A stretch of 64,000 nucleotides of DNA, from NCBI GenBank assembly GCA_947652605.1, contig OX393581.1:32296788-32360787 (forward strand), read 5' to 3'. This document shows positions 11,062 to 21,620 of this stretch, in pieces. This DNA is from Elmis aenea. Its lineage: Eukaryota > Arthropoda > Insecta > Coleoptera > Elmidae. Positions within the stretch are counted from its first letter, which is position 1, and every line of letters begins with the position of its first letter. The notes beneath the pieces were generated by a model. It worked only from the letters and a program-made list of their open reading frames with translations, searched no databases and was not told where the DNA came from. Position numbers and translations under genes: made by a program.

Positions 11062-13262
11062 CCCTCGAGCCATTTCTTCGTCCTTTCTACTTTCCATATT
11101 AAATATTATCTACCATTTTGTCGTTTATGCGTGTTCCAAATCTTTGTTCAGTGTTTACCACTAGGTACTCTGTTTTTTTTCAGAAATCTTCATTTATTAT
11201 ATTCTTCTTCAGTCTTCTTACCATGCACTCCAGGTCAAAGACATCCTGAGCAAGTACTTCCTGGTTATCAGCAAAATTTAAATTTAATAGTATTTGTTAA
11301 CTGAAATTTCCATTCCACTACAAGATTTATTATAGTTTACCGATACTTAATACTACTTCTACGTACGCAAACTAAAAATTGTATATAAAAAACTTATTAC
11401 GATTTTTTTAAAAATAAATTGGTAGGTTACAGCTAGATGATGCAAAAACCATTTTGTTTATGTTTTTTAGTTTTTCTGATACCAGAAACCTATTTGGATG
11501 TGATTAATCCGCACAAAATTTAGCACCTTTGTCAAATTTGAACCTATTAAAAATAATGAACGGGATCACCATGTTGAAATTCGAATTTCAGATTGTATAG
11601 TATAGTTAAATGTACTTCTAACAAAACAAATAAATTAAAAAGACGTTGGAGTAGCTTAATATTAGAATTAAATCAGTATAATTTTATAGTTGTTTACAAA
11701 AATAGCTTAACTTACGCATGTGGGGGTAGATAATTTATTACTTTATTAAGAAACTGAAAGATTGAAAAAATCAAGGAGAGTAAATCAAAATCGAACTTTA
11801 GTCCAAGATTTGGATTTGGGTTGCTTTAAAGGTTTTGGTGCGCGAAAACGGTTAAGCTAAAGTTTCATAACTCAAAACCGTTGCACGAACAAAACGAGAA
11901 TCTGATTTGTTGTTTATTTGCTTTTAGGGTTTGATTACTAATCAAAATTAAGTCTTGTATTTTATCCTTAGACCAAAAAATGTTTTTGCCGTCGCGATTT
12001 TTATTGTACAGAAGTAGTCCAATTTGGGGTTTAAATAATACCTATGAAAGTTAAGGTTTTTAAAATAAAAGTCATTATGAGATTGGTGGTTCATTCAGAA
12101 GCTAAAAAGAGATTAATTTAAAAATATTTTTTTAGATAATGGTCAGGTTTTGTGATGAATGACGTTTTATCAGCTAGCATACATCAATTTTATTTATCAA
12201 GTATTCTTTCCTAATAATCAGTGTTTGCTGAAATCTTAGAATGTTTGGGCAAAATTATAATATAATGTAGATTAAGCTATTTGGAAAATATGGAATACCC
12301 TGGAATTTTAAAAATTAGTATTATGTTTAAAAACAGTTTATTAAAACCAATAAAAAAAGTTGTATAAAAAACTAACTACGACAAAAAAAAGGCCGAGAAT
12401 AACACCGATAAACAAATGGATGAACGAAAGGCCGCAAGAATGGGATGACAACATAAAGAAAACTATCGAAATGGGTTAAAATGATAGGAAGGTTTTGGGC
12501 CATTTGATTATAAAAACGACATTAAAATGGCGGTGCAATTAAATTTTGCAAGTACGATATGTTTTATGATACTAAAAGGATATTCCACAATTTTTTTAGG
12601 AGCGCAAAATTTTATTTTTATTTATGAATACATAGTTAAAAAACACTTTAAAAATATTAAAATAGAACTGGTATCACAAGAATACTTTAATATACTTTTT
12701 AAAATAATTTGATTTGTACAAAGCACCTTGGAGATGAAATAGGGCGAGATTAATAAATAAATTAGAATTGATTAAAGTATAAAAACAGTTGAAATAATAT
12801 TAACATAAAAATTATGAAATGTAAAGAATTCAAATAATAAAAAGTTATTCAAGGTTTATTTAAAAAAGGTTAAATTGATTAACATGATTAAAGATGTAGA
12901 GTTAAATAAATATTAATAAATTAAAAAAAAAAAAGGATAAACTATTAGAAGTCAAACGAATGCACTACTTTTATGTATTCATAAGAAGATAAATTAGATT
13001 ACAGAAGGACGAGTGAATAAATAATTAAATTATTATGATAAAAATACAGAGTAAATCAAAAAGCAGATATCATTGAATGATCATAATATATACTTTATCC
13101 AAAATTATCTAGAAATAAAAAGTTTGTTGTAGACGAAACTGTGTGGTAATTAGACAAAAGTAAATATTAGGATGGGCCCAAAGGACGCAATTTAATTTAA
13201 TGCCCAAGAATTTTACGATCTAAAATATAATTTTTTTATGCGCTTAGTAAATTAATTTCGTT
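11062..13262. other. Gene-free stretch with one weak retrotransposon-like trace
   Basis: I see no gene. At about 12,385-12,480 a + frame reads like ...RITPINKWMNERPQEWDDN..., vaguely similar to the C-terminal tails of some LINE reverse transcriptases (R-PR--W-DD-). The similarity is too weak to annotate as an element. Confidence 0.3.
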
Positions 13263-13265
13263 ATA

Positions 13266-13640
13266 CCGGGTGTAACTGAAATAAGGCTCACCCCCTTTTT
13301 TCTTTAGTTTCGATTTTAGATAACCAAATTTTAAACATGTGATATGTGCAAAAATCCGGATTTTCTGAACATATGTACACTTTTGTTTCATTTCCGGTGT
13401 TTCGCAGGAAAAGACCCTAACTTTGTTATTTCAAATGGAACATATTGTATATTTCTACATTTTTGGAAAGAGGAAGGAATTGTGAATACAATTGCACTAT
13501 TTTAGTAAATTTTTATAACCCCAAATAATTTTAGGACAAAAATTAAATTTTCAATAAGTGTGCCGTGATCTGCATAAATTGAATTTTATTATGTGAAAAA
13601 GTGTCCGGAAAACGTTTTTTTTTAGTTTTAATTGACTTTT
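13266..13640. mobile_element. One end and body of a dispersed element with CCGGGTGTAACTG end (uninterrupted relative of the LINE host repeat)
   Basis: It starts TA-CCGGGTGTAACTGAAATAA, then runs 'gctcaccccctttttt', 'ctttagtttcgattttag', 'atatgtgcaaaaa', 'acatttttggaaagaggaag'. The same order in reverse complement flanks the LINE at 31,654-31,841 and 35,083-35,138. Its later part ('aagtgtgccgtg', 'aaaagtgtccggaaaacg') resembles 44,200-44,285. It is non-coding and the right end is unclear. Confidence 0.7.
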
Positions 13641-13929
13641 GTCTTGTAAATTGGTGAAGCAGTCGGAATTTTCTTTGACTCACCGCTTACAACATTGGTT
13701 TTTCCCTTTATTGGTGTGATCGTAGAGTGCAGAGTTTCGCTATACGAGCGACTGTTATGATTTCACAAAGTCATCTGAATTTTCGAGTTTCTGAGAAAAA
13801 ACTTTCTGATGAAATTTTTTTAAAAACCCTATTTCCCAATAATATTAGTTGGGACTTTTTAATTCGTGTGTTACCGGTGAGTTGTTTTTAAGTTAAGGTA
13901 AGTTTAATATTAATAAAACGTGGTTTCAC

Positions 13930-14750
13930 ATGATTTTTATAATTTTATTCTTCGAATTGGTAAATTTTTGGTCATCGAATTGAAAATATACACAAATCTT
14001 AGTTCATTGATTGTTAATCAAAAAGCATTATTTCGAATTTTTTTAATGATTTTGATACTCCAGATGCTATTCGTTTTTACAGAGTTGTTCTTTAAGAAAT
14101 CAAAGTATTTTTTTTTAAAAGTAAAATCAGGAATTGCCAGCCAAAGTATAGCTAGTCTTGTATATTCTTCGGTTCAAGCTATTAATATAGAGACCTATGG
14201 ACAAGCACCTAGTCAAAATTTTGCGATTAATTTTATGTTAAGCGTGATGCGTTTTTATAAAGAACAAAAAATTGCACTTAATATTTTTACATTATTTCTG
14301 TTTCAACTGAAAAAATACATCCTCATATAATTGCTAGTTTAGTGGTATTGTGTTTAAAATGTTTTTAAAAGAATAAGTATACTATAACCAGGAAGTAATC
14401 TGCGGAAACAAGGAACGAAAAATTTAAGACACAAAATAATCCCAAATACCTTACATGAAAAAGCTGAAAAAAATTATAGCGCGAAAGTATCAAATTCATT
14501 ATCAAGAAAGTGGGACATCCGAACAAAATACTGAAACATTGCAATTTATATTGACAGATTACGGTTTTTGCTGTTTTATTTAAATTATTTGATTGATCAT
14601 TTAATATTTTTGTTAGTTATGGTTATAATATAATCTATCTTCTTCTACCATTACGGTGTAGTGGTGTTTATTATGTATATTAAAAACATTTTTGGTGTTC
14701 CATCAAGTATTAAGCACATTTTGAAAGTCTTACATGTTAGCGATATCAGG
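13930..14750. other. Gene-free stretch; one 136-codon frame of doubtful meaning
   Basis: A + frame at 13,920-14,330 is open for 136 codons with a hydrophobic first half. I recognise no family, no splice-compatible neighbours and no codon bias beyond AT-richness. I treat it as non-coding or as an old remnant. Confidence 0.35.
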
Positions 14751-14756
14751 ATAAAA

Positions 14757-14905
14757 TTACACAAGAACAAATTACACGTGATGAAATGATGCAGCAAAAA
14801 TTACACAAGGAAGAAATTACACAGGAAAAAAAAATACACAAGGAAAAAATTACACACGAAATAAATTTCACAACGAAAAAATTGCACACATTCGAAATTT
14901 CACAC
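14757..14905 (+). repeat. Degenerate tandem repeat of an AAATTACACAAGGAA-like unit
   Basis: About eight spaced copies of 'aaattacaca(a/c)gg' or close variants occur every 15-20 bp (14,752; 14,769; 14,797; 14,813; 14,830; 14,846; 14,863; 14,878). It is simple expansion with no coding meaning. Confidence 0.7.
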
Positions 14906-15011
14906 TGATATAATTTAATTTTTATTCCAAATTTTGAGTTTAGAATTTTTATGATGAAATGATAAATATTTTACTTCTACTTCTACTAACCCTTTACTTT
15001 CAATATTTCAC

Positions 15012-15029
15012 AATACGTATTTACCTTTG
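15012..15029 (+). repeat. Left copy of an 18-bp target-site duplication
   Basis: AATACGTATTTACCTTTG here is repeated exactly at 15,844-15,861 and brackets the Penelope-like insertion. Confidence 0.85.
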
Positions 15030-15843
15030 TTATAATCTTCGTTCCCGGGTTTGGAACCGCGTCTTCTTGATTTGTGTGACGTTTCGACCATTCTATGTTG
15101 GTCTTTATCAAACGACTGAATTGGTGGGTTTGTTGCAGGGTTTATATATCCGGCTGTGGAGGCGTGGTGTTCCGCCTGACGAGTTCGTTTCGCCTCAGCG
15201 ATTTCTTGATGACCGGTTTCCAAATGCTTGGTAGTTGCAGGCCTGTGTCTCTGTTAAAGTTGTTGGGGTTCTTGGCAATTTCCATAGATTCCCTAAATAG
15301 TCTAGGCCAGAAGTGGTTGGCGCGGGCCAGTAATTTTGTGTCGTCGAAAAGTGTCGTGAAAAGTGTATATAGGACAGACTGGCAGAAGCATACAAACGCG
15401 CCTTAAAGAACATGAAGGGCAAACAAAAAGAAAACAAATAGAAAAATCGGCCGTAGCAGAACATGCCCAGGACATGGGGCATACCATACTTTTCGACGAC
15501 ACAAAATTACTGGCCCGCGCCAACCACTTCCGGCCTAGACTATTTAGGGAATCTATGGAAATTGCCAAGAACCCCAACAACTTTAACAGAGACACAGACC
15601 TTCAACTACCAAGCATTTGGAAACCGGTCATCAAAAAATCGCTGAGGCGAAACGAACTCGTCAGGCGGAACACCACGCCTCCACAGCCGGATATATAAAC
15701 CCTGCAACAAACCCACCAATTCAGTCGTTTGATAAAGACCAACATAGAATGGTCGAAACGTCACACAAATCAAGAAGACGCGGTTCCAAACCCGGGAACG
15801 AAGATTGTAACATGGACGATAGCCGCGAAAGCCTGAAGAATAA
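15030..15843. mobile_element. Penelope-like retroelement fragment, head-to-head inverted copy, 814 bp
   Basis: Two inverted arms (15,031-15,352 and 15,488-15,811) flank a 135-bp centre present only once. The right arm on the + strand encodes a GIY-YIG endonuclease tail, the domain joined to the reverse transcriptase in Penelope-like elements; the left arm encodes part of the same tail on the - strand. An exact 18-bp direct repeat borders the whole unit. Penelope-like elements are known for partial inverted or tandem arrangements and 5' truncation, and this fits. It lacks the reverse transcriptase and is not autonomous. Confidence 0.88.
15357..15698 (+). pseudogene. GIY-YIG endonuclease C-terminal fragment of a Penelope-like element
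   Basis: The frame runs VYIGQTGRSIQTRLKEHEGQ, then about 90 more residues, and ends ...PPQPDI before TAA (15,696-15,698). YIGQTGR with a following R--EH is the second half of the GIY-YIG nuclease signature as found at the C-terminus of Penelope-like polymerases, where it nicks DNA for target-primed insertion. The first GIY strand and all reverse transcriptase motifs are absent, because the head-to-head junction (about 15,353) cuts the frame just upstream. The - strand arm carries the equivalent last ~70 codons. Length against about 700-850 residues for a full protein shows severe 5' truncation. The domain identity is certain enough; there is no sign that it is expressed. Confidence 0.85.
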
Positions 15844-15861
15844 AATACGTATTTACCTTTG
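15844..15861 (+). repeat. Right copy of the 18-bp target-site duplication
   Basis: It is an exact copy of 15,012-15,029 and marks the right edge of the Penelope-like insertion. Confidence 0.85.
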
Positions 15862-16047
15862 ATTCTATTAAAATATATTGGTATTTAGTTGTCACATCAA
15901 CAATTTTTTGAAATTCTTAAGGGGATTTAAGAGATTCGTGCTCTTACTTATGCAGACTTTGCTCAGTTTACTGATACTTGACTTTTTTTTACAAAAAAAA
16001 AAACAAGGATAAACGAATCGAAATATCTATGTCACTGGAAAGCCAAT

Positions 16048-16606
16048 AATTCTATGGTCGGCGGGAAAAAGCACTTGTCAAAAAGTGCAATTTTTTTATT
16101 ATTAACCTTATACCATTCATATTGTTATGTTCTTATACTGGTAATTTGCAATTTCGGCACTTGTGTTTCCTGTTTATAATGTTAGTTCCATTTCACGTAT
16201 TTTTATTAATAATATTTTTCCATTGCAATGAAATTTTGTGTAATCAAAAGATAATAAAAGTTATGATTAAAAATGAGTATTTATGTTTACTCCATTAATT
16301 AAAATTCTATGTAAAAAATATATTTTTTAAGTATAAACGAGTTAAACTGAATATATCCATTTGTTTACATTTGTGAAAAACTACTTAAGTTATTCTTATT
16401 TTATGCCAGTTTAAGTCAAGTATTTACTGTCTATTAAAAAATTTCATCATGTTGACATATTGTGATAATTTAATACTTAATTTTAAGTAAAATATACCAT
16501 ACCAGTAAAATTTAAACTCACATGATAATCAGTAAAATAAAAAAACGTTGCTCCTGAAAAATTGCACTTTTTGACTTAAGTGCTTTTTCCCGCTGGCCAC
16601 AGAATT
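16048..16606. mobile_element. MITE with ~48-bp terminal inverted repeats
   Basis: The left end (aattctatggtcggcggg, aaaaagcacttgtcaaaaag, tgcaattttt) is mirrored at the right end (aaaattgcac, tttttgacttaagtgctttt, tcccgctggccacagaatt). The two ends agree except for a few substitutions and a 2-bp indel. The interior is AT-rich and non-coding. No duplication is evident at the edges, so the superfamily is unknown. Confidence 0.8.
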
Positions 16607-16609
16607 TGT

Positions 16610-17555
16610 CCATTCAACATGTTTCGTAGCTAGCTTAGAAAAACATTGATACAATGGGATTTTTTTAAATTTTCTGGTTATTTATTTAAATAGATATGAC
16701 AAGTGATAAATCATTAGAAAGTGAAGAAAAAAGCACATTTTCCTATTGCAAAGTCAACTTGTCGGCCCATAAGAAAGATGATATTAGGGTTAATATTTCA
16801 AAAATCGTAAGTGATAAAAAATATAAAATTATAGTTACATTCTACATAAAAAAGTACCTTAAGAAATTACGAATGAAATTGATTTAATGATTAAGACAAA
16901 AAAATAAGAAAAAAAACAAATTTTACATTTTTAAATTTTAATTATAACATCTAAACTACGAGGAATTTTGTACATTTAAAAATAGATTGTAGCTCCTCTC
17001 ATAATTAGGAATAAACATGTAATTTAAGCAAACCTGTATCTCTTATAATAAGCGAGATTTTCATGCTGGAAATGTTATCTTAGACCCTGTATATTATTTT
17101 TCCCTAATACTTGCACATCAAGTGCAAATGAAAATATGTTTTATTGTTTTTACTTTTTATTAAAAATTTAAAAAGTGCTGAATCCCAATCAAAGCCAAAA
17201 TGATTGTTTCCAAAAATATCATAATATGTTCTTGAGGGCTGGCGGCTGGACTTGATATTTTGGGGGTATTAGAACTGCCCGTTTAAAATAATTAGTCCAA
17301 TTTGACTCTGTAGGTTCTTTGCAATTTATTGGTCTAAGCAAGTCAATGTTGCATGTTTAATGGTTATGTCGAAGTTTGGTGGGTTTTAGGTGCAATATAT
17401 TTGATTAAGCTGAACACATATTGGTTATAAATTGCCTTTACAGTCTTTTGCATAGGTACGTAATCATTTAGGTAGCCGTTATTCTAAACGAATGAGCAGT
17501 ATTAATAATATAATATTATAATACTGGTGGATTGCCGTTTTGCGTCAGTAGGCAC
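16610..17555. other. Gene-free AT-rich stretch
   Basis: I see nothing beyond short chance open frames. Confidence 0.5.
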
Positions 17556-17598
17556 TGTAGCTTTTAAATATTTCATGGTTGTTCAGACTTGCACCTCA

Positions 17599-17720
17599 AA
17601 TATAAAAGCAGCTGTAAAGTGGCAAAGCATTGGAACGTGGGAGTGTTACTAACCTACCATAACCGCGTAGGCCGGTTGTGTTTGTAACACCCACATTCCA
17701 TCTGACGAAGACGTCATCTG
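17599..17720 (+). promoter_or_regulatory. TATA-like box followed by a hairpin and an AGACGTCAT motif
   Basis: A TATAAAAG sequence (about 17,600-17,607) is followed after about 24 bp by an imperfect hairpin whose arms are 17,631-17,649 (tggaacgtgggagtgttac) and 17,684-17,700 (gtaacacccacattcca). The loop contains a second possible pairing, AACC with GGTT. An AGACGTCAT motif follows at 17,709. The block is GC-richer than its surroundings. Promoter and RNA roles are inference; a transposon end is also possible. Confidence 0.35.
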
Positions 17721-18299
17721 CAAGATAAAACGTAACAACGGTCGGTGGAAAAGCGAGCAAAACTTCATTATTTTTATCGAGCCCTTATTACTATTCAATT
17801 GCACCTCCACTTTTCGGATTATTTACGGTGAACATTTTAACGTAAAAACACACCCACCATATACTTACAAATGTAACATTTCGATAGTTGTGATTCTGCT
17901 TAGAGGATAATAAAAGTTACTTGTTCCCATACCGTTTTTATCAAAATTGATGTTATAGCGTTTTTACTTAACAAAAAAAAAAAAACTGTTTCCGGAAAAA
18001 AAAACTTTAAGGTGCAATAAAATACCGAAAAAAAATTGAATATTCAAATAATTCTCTTAAATGTAAATAAAGTGTGACCCATTTTAAAGCGCATCACCCC
18101 TATAAAAGGTTTATTTATGGTCCGATTTTCATAAACTTTTTTTTTAACCATAAAGCATCAAAAACTGTACTTAAGCACCCTGTTTTAAAATTCACTTTAC
18201 ACTCACAAAGCCTACTATGATTTTTTTTCTGTCAAAATTGGCAAAATTTGTTTAGCGATTTTTTTATCTAAAATCTGACTATACCACTGGATTCAGGAT

Positions 18300-19570
18300 G
18301 CTCATAGTAAATAAGTCCTAACGCACGGTAAGCAAAACGCACACTTGTCTAGAAAGATCGAAGTAGCCTTACGTCAACACTGCCGTGCATACCGGGTGAT
18401 TCAGTTTGACTGTCGCACCCCTATGACTATTTAATTATTGAAAGTAACCCCAACAAACCTTATATTTTTGGAAATTGCGACAAATTCTCTATTAAGCGAT
18501 GTGCACGTATGTCAAATCCGCGATAGTCAACTGTTTTTTTTTTTTAAATTATATAGTATACATTTTGTTGTTGATTTGGATAGAAAATTTTATTCTAAAT
18601 CTGACCTTGTATTAAAAAAGTATGCATACATGAGAACATTTTCGAGAAAAAAAATCAGTTCAAAGTTTATTCAAATTATAGCAAACAGTTTATTTAATAT
18701 AAAAAAAAACGATCATATCTTAAAAATTATACTATCACTATCAATACAAATGTATAAAAAATTTATTTTTAATAAAAATAAAAACAAATAATAAACGTCG
18801 ACATAAAAAATTAGACTTTAATGTATTCAAAGTGACCACCCCCGCTTCAAAACACAGTTGTCCTGTATTTGTAACTGCTTGTATACAAAGTCTAATTTTT
18901 TATGTCAACGCTTATTTGTTTTTATTTTTATTAAAAATTACTTTTTTTACATTTCCATTGATAGTTATAGTATAATTTTTAACAGATGATCGTTTTTTGT
19001 TATATTAAATAGACTGTTTGCTATGATTTGAATAAACTTTGAATTGATTTTTCTCGAACATTTTCTTATGTATGCATACTTTTTCAATACATGATCGGAT
19101 TCAGAATTAAACTCTCAATCCGAATTAACGAATACATGTATACTATGTATTTAAAAAAAAATCGTTGAGACAACAAATGCACATCACTTAATAGAGAATT
19201 TGTCGCCGTTTCCAAAAATATAAGGTTTGTTGGGGTTATTTTCAATAATTAAAAAGTTATAGGGGTGCGACAGTCAAACTGAATCACCCGGTATAGTAAG
19301 TGAGTTATAACGCACGGTAAGCAAAACGCGCACTTGTCTAAAAACGTCAAAGTAGGCTTACGTCAAAATGGACAAGACAACGTAATAACATGTGAATATT
19401 AACAAAAAAGCCGTTAAAATTGTAGGTATTATGTGGTCGTAGAAAAAGTAAGCTTCATAACACGAGTTGTAAAGCAATTAGGCACTCGTAAAAATACGCA
19501 CTCGTCACTACACGGCTTCGTGCGCGACTTTTCCATTCGTGCGTAATATGCTTCTTACAACTCTTGTTAT
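18300..19570 (+). repeat. Dispersed repeat, copy 1 (tandem 'aacgcacggtaagcaaaacg' units), split by a fold-back element
   Basis: Two units starting 'aacgcacggtaagcaaaacg' lie at 18,320 and 19,311. The second continues into 'gtagaaaaagtaagct', 'cataacacgagttgtaaagc' and 'cttacaactcttgttat'. The same arrangement without the fold-back is at 30,525-30,870. The 'acgagttgtaa' and 'ttacaactcttgt' ends are themselves inverted. Confidence 0.8.
18392..19291. mobile_element. 900-bp fold-back element with CCGGGTGATTCAGTTTGACT ends, flanked by TA
   Basis: The ends CCGGGTGATTCAGTTTGACT and AGTCAAACTGAATCACCCGG are perfect inverts, and the arms pair over about 400 bp each around a unique centre near 18,830-18,890. 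TA flanks both ends. The related empty site at about 30,605 ('tgcatccatagtaaatgag') shows the sequence before insertion. The 117-codon frame over the left arm is a by-product. Confidence 0.88.
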
Positions 19571-19576
19571 ATAAGA

Positions 19577-19733
19577 TCTGTTCCAGCAGGGCTATTACAG
19601 TCCAATAAACTATCAGGATTCTGCGCACTATCGATATAGCGTGCCATTATAGTCTTTAATGGTAGGTACGCTATATCGATAGTGCGCAGAATCCTGATAG
19701 TTTATTGGATTGTAATAGCCCTGTTGGAACAGA
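19577..19733. mobile_element. 157-bp nearly perfect palindrome (mini fold-back)
   Basis: The left arm from 'tctgttccagcagggctatt' is mirrored from 'aatagccctgttggaacaga'. The arms meet around 'cattatagtctttaatg'. About 65 bp per arm pair with few mismatches. It is non-coding. Confidence 0.85.
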
Positions 19734-20016
19734 CCTAGTATACAATGCTATTATAGGGGTGATCCGCTTTAAAATGGGTCACACTGTACATGTACCTATG
19801 TAAATAAATTTCGAGTTTCAGCATGAGGGTCTCGCTTATTATAAAATTATATCATAGATTAAAATTTGGCAAGATTAGTAATTTCCAAACTGATTTCAGA
19901 TATCTCTAGTCATTTTCAAGATGTAAATAAATCTAAAAAAACTATAGTTGTAATTTTTTTATTCATAAAAACTTTAATGGTGAATAAGATATCTTTCTGC
20001 TTTTAATGATCTAATC

Positions 20017-20266
20017 CAGCGGTTCCCAAATATATTTGATCGCGGAACACAATATTTTTGCGGAATCCTTACCGTACCTGAACGGACCCATTCCCAATTT
20101 TATTAGGACTTAAAATGAAACAAACATTGTTAAACAATAACCCATTGTATATCGCGTATACTTATTTCAGGGGTGTGCTTTAAATGCTGTAAAAATAAGC
20201 AAAGCAACACCAACAAACATGCGGAACCCCTGAAATTTTCCGTGGAACCCATTTTAAGAAATGTGG
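20017..20266. mobile_element. hAT-like MITE with TCTAATC duplication
   Basis: The element starts CAGCGGTTCCCAAA and ends ...aagaaatgtgg, with 'gcggaac' and 'gtggaaccc' sub-repeats inside. TCTAATC occurs at 20,010-20,016 and 20,067+200 (20,267-20,273), giving 7 matching bases of an expected 8-bp duplication. The right end is decayed relative to the left. Confidence 0.65.
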
Positions 20267-20933
20267 TCTAATCATTAACTAAGTGAATTCGGTTTGTTTT
20301 CTTGACATTAAGTTTCCTATTTCATAGCGTCGTCACATTTGATTTTCACGTAATTGGCTTGGACATAATATCACATAATTATATTATTTACATCAATGAA
20401 TGGGGTATGTTTCAACGAAATTATGATACTCTTGGACATAAACAAAAATTAATTACAAAAAGTTTGGAATTCGTAATTTTTTAATCTTAATCTTTGACGT
20501 TTAATAATAAAACAATTTAACCGCTCCAAATGCTATATAAGTTAATTAGTGTGAGAAACGTAAAAAAATCAGGAAAAACTTATTTACAACAAAAAACAAA
20601 ATTAATTGATCGTTTTTTATTTTGTTTCACAGCTTACAAAATGCTTCACCAATTTTTTTAAACCTACAAAATACTTGATTGTCTTATTTCGGGATGACTA
20701 TGTAAATCAGTTTTCAATGTTTTTTAACGTTTCTATAAAAAAAATTACAATGAAGAATAATATAAAAATTGTGTTGCAGTACCAAGTTAAACAAACAAAA
20801 AGTGTTTTTATTTTTGTTTATTTTCAAGGGTATCTTGTTTGTGTCAAAAAGTTTTTTGGCAATATATTCTCCACTAATATTAATAATGTAATCAAGTGAT
20901 GTATTTTTAAAATTAGAAAAATAAGTTCTAGCC

Positions 20934-21145
20934 CAGTGGTTCTTAACCTTTTAGTAGTCGCGGCCCTCTAAATATCCTAGAATATTATCGCGGCAACCTA
21001 GTTTGTAGTAACAAAAATATTACGATTTATTTAAGAAGATATCTCACCGATGGTTCGAGTAAAATAAGGAGCAAACAATATTTTTTTTAAAGATTTCAAT
21101 ATTTTAAAAAGTACAAACGTTTTATAAATTTTTCGCGGCTCCCAT
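20934..21145. mobile_element. hAT-like element end, CAGTGGTTCTTAACC
   Basis: The left end CAGTGGTTCTTAACCTTTTA has the form typical of several hAT families. 'cgcggccctc', 'cgcggcaacc' and 'cgcggctccc' follow inside. No clear right end or duplication was found, so the boundary is approximate. Confidence 0.5.
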
Positions 21146-21620
21146 TAAAATCTTTCACCAACGGTTTTATCTTATGTTAGGTCAGTAATTTTGTTATCAA
21201 TGAACAAAAAGCGTGCACATTATCCCTAATCCTAAATGCATGGAATACAAATCTGAAGGAATCATGTTTGCAAGTGTAAGGAAGTCAAATAAAATCATTT
21301 CCTCAAAATCGACAGTTTCTTATCGTCATTAGAAGGAATGAGCATAGTAGCGTTTTTTTTTTTATAATTATTTTGCACCAAAAAAGCAGAGAATAGGCAA
21401 TCTAATAGTGGATAATGATCGCAGACACTTTGCGGCAATAATGTATGTCGCTTTACTGACGATGCAAGCAGAATATTTCGGTTTTCGGAATAACACCTTG
21501 ACGATTGTTAACTTCTACAGCATTGTTTTATTTTGATCTATATTTGAACTCTGTACCAGCAATTTCGTATAAATGAGGCAACAGCCCAATAGGAATACTA
21601 CATCCTACTCCGGTTGTGTC

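Noticed and set aside
12385..12480. Weak LINE reverse transcriptase tail
   Set aside because: The similarity is limited to a few residues (R-R-----W, DD) and is not enough for a call.
13920..14330. 136-codon + frame, partly hydrophobic
   Set aside because: I recognise no family, splice context or start signal; a frame of this length is plausible by chance in 64 kb of AT-rich DNA. It is left as a possible old remnant.
15195..15595. Several overlapping frames of 70-100 codons on both strands
   Set aside because: They are shadow frames of the GIY-YIG fragment and its inverted copy.
18438..18791. 117-codon + frame
   Set aside because: It lies in one arm of the palindromic fold-back element, has no domain, and the mirrored arm has it broken.
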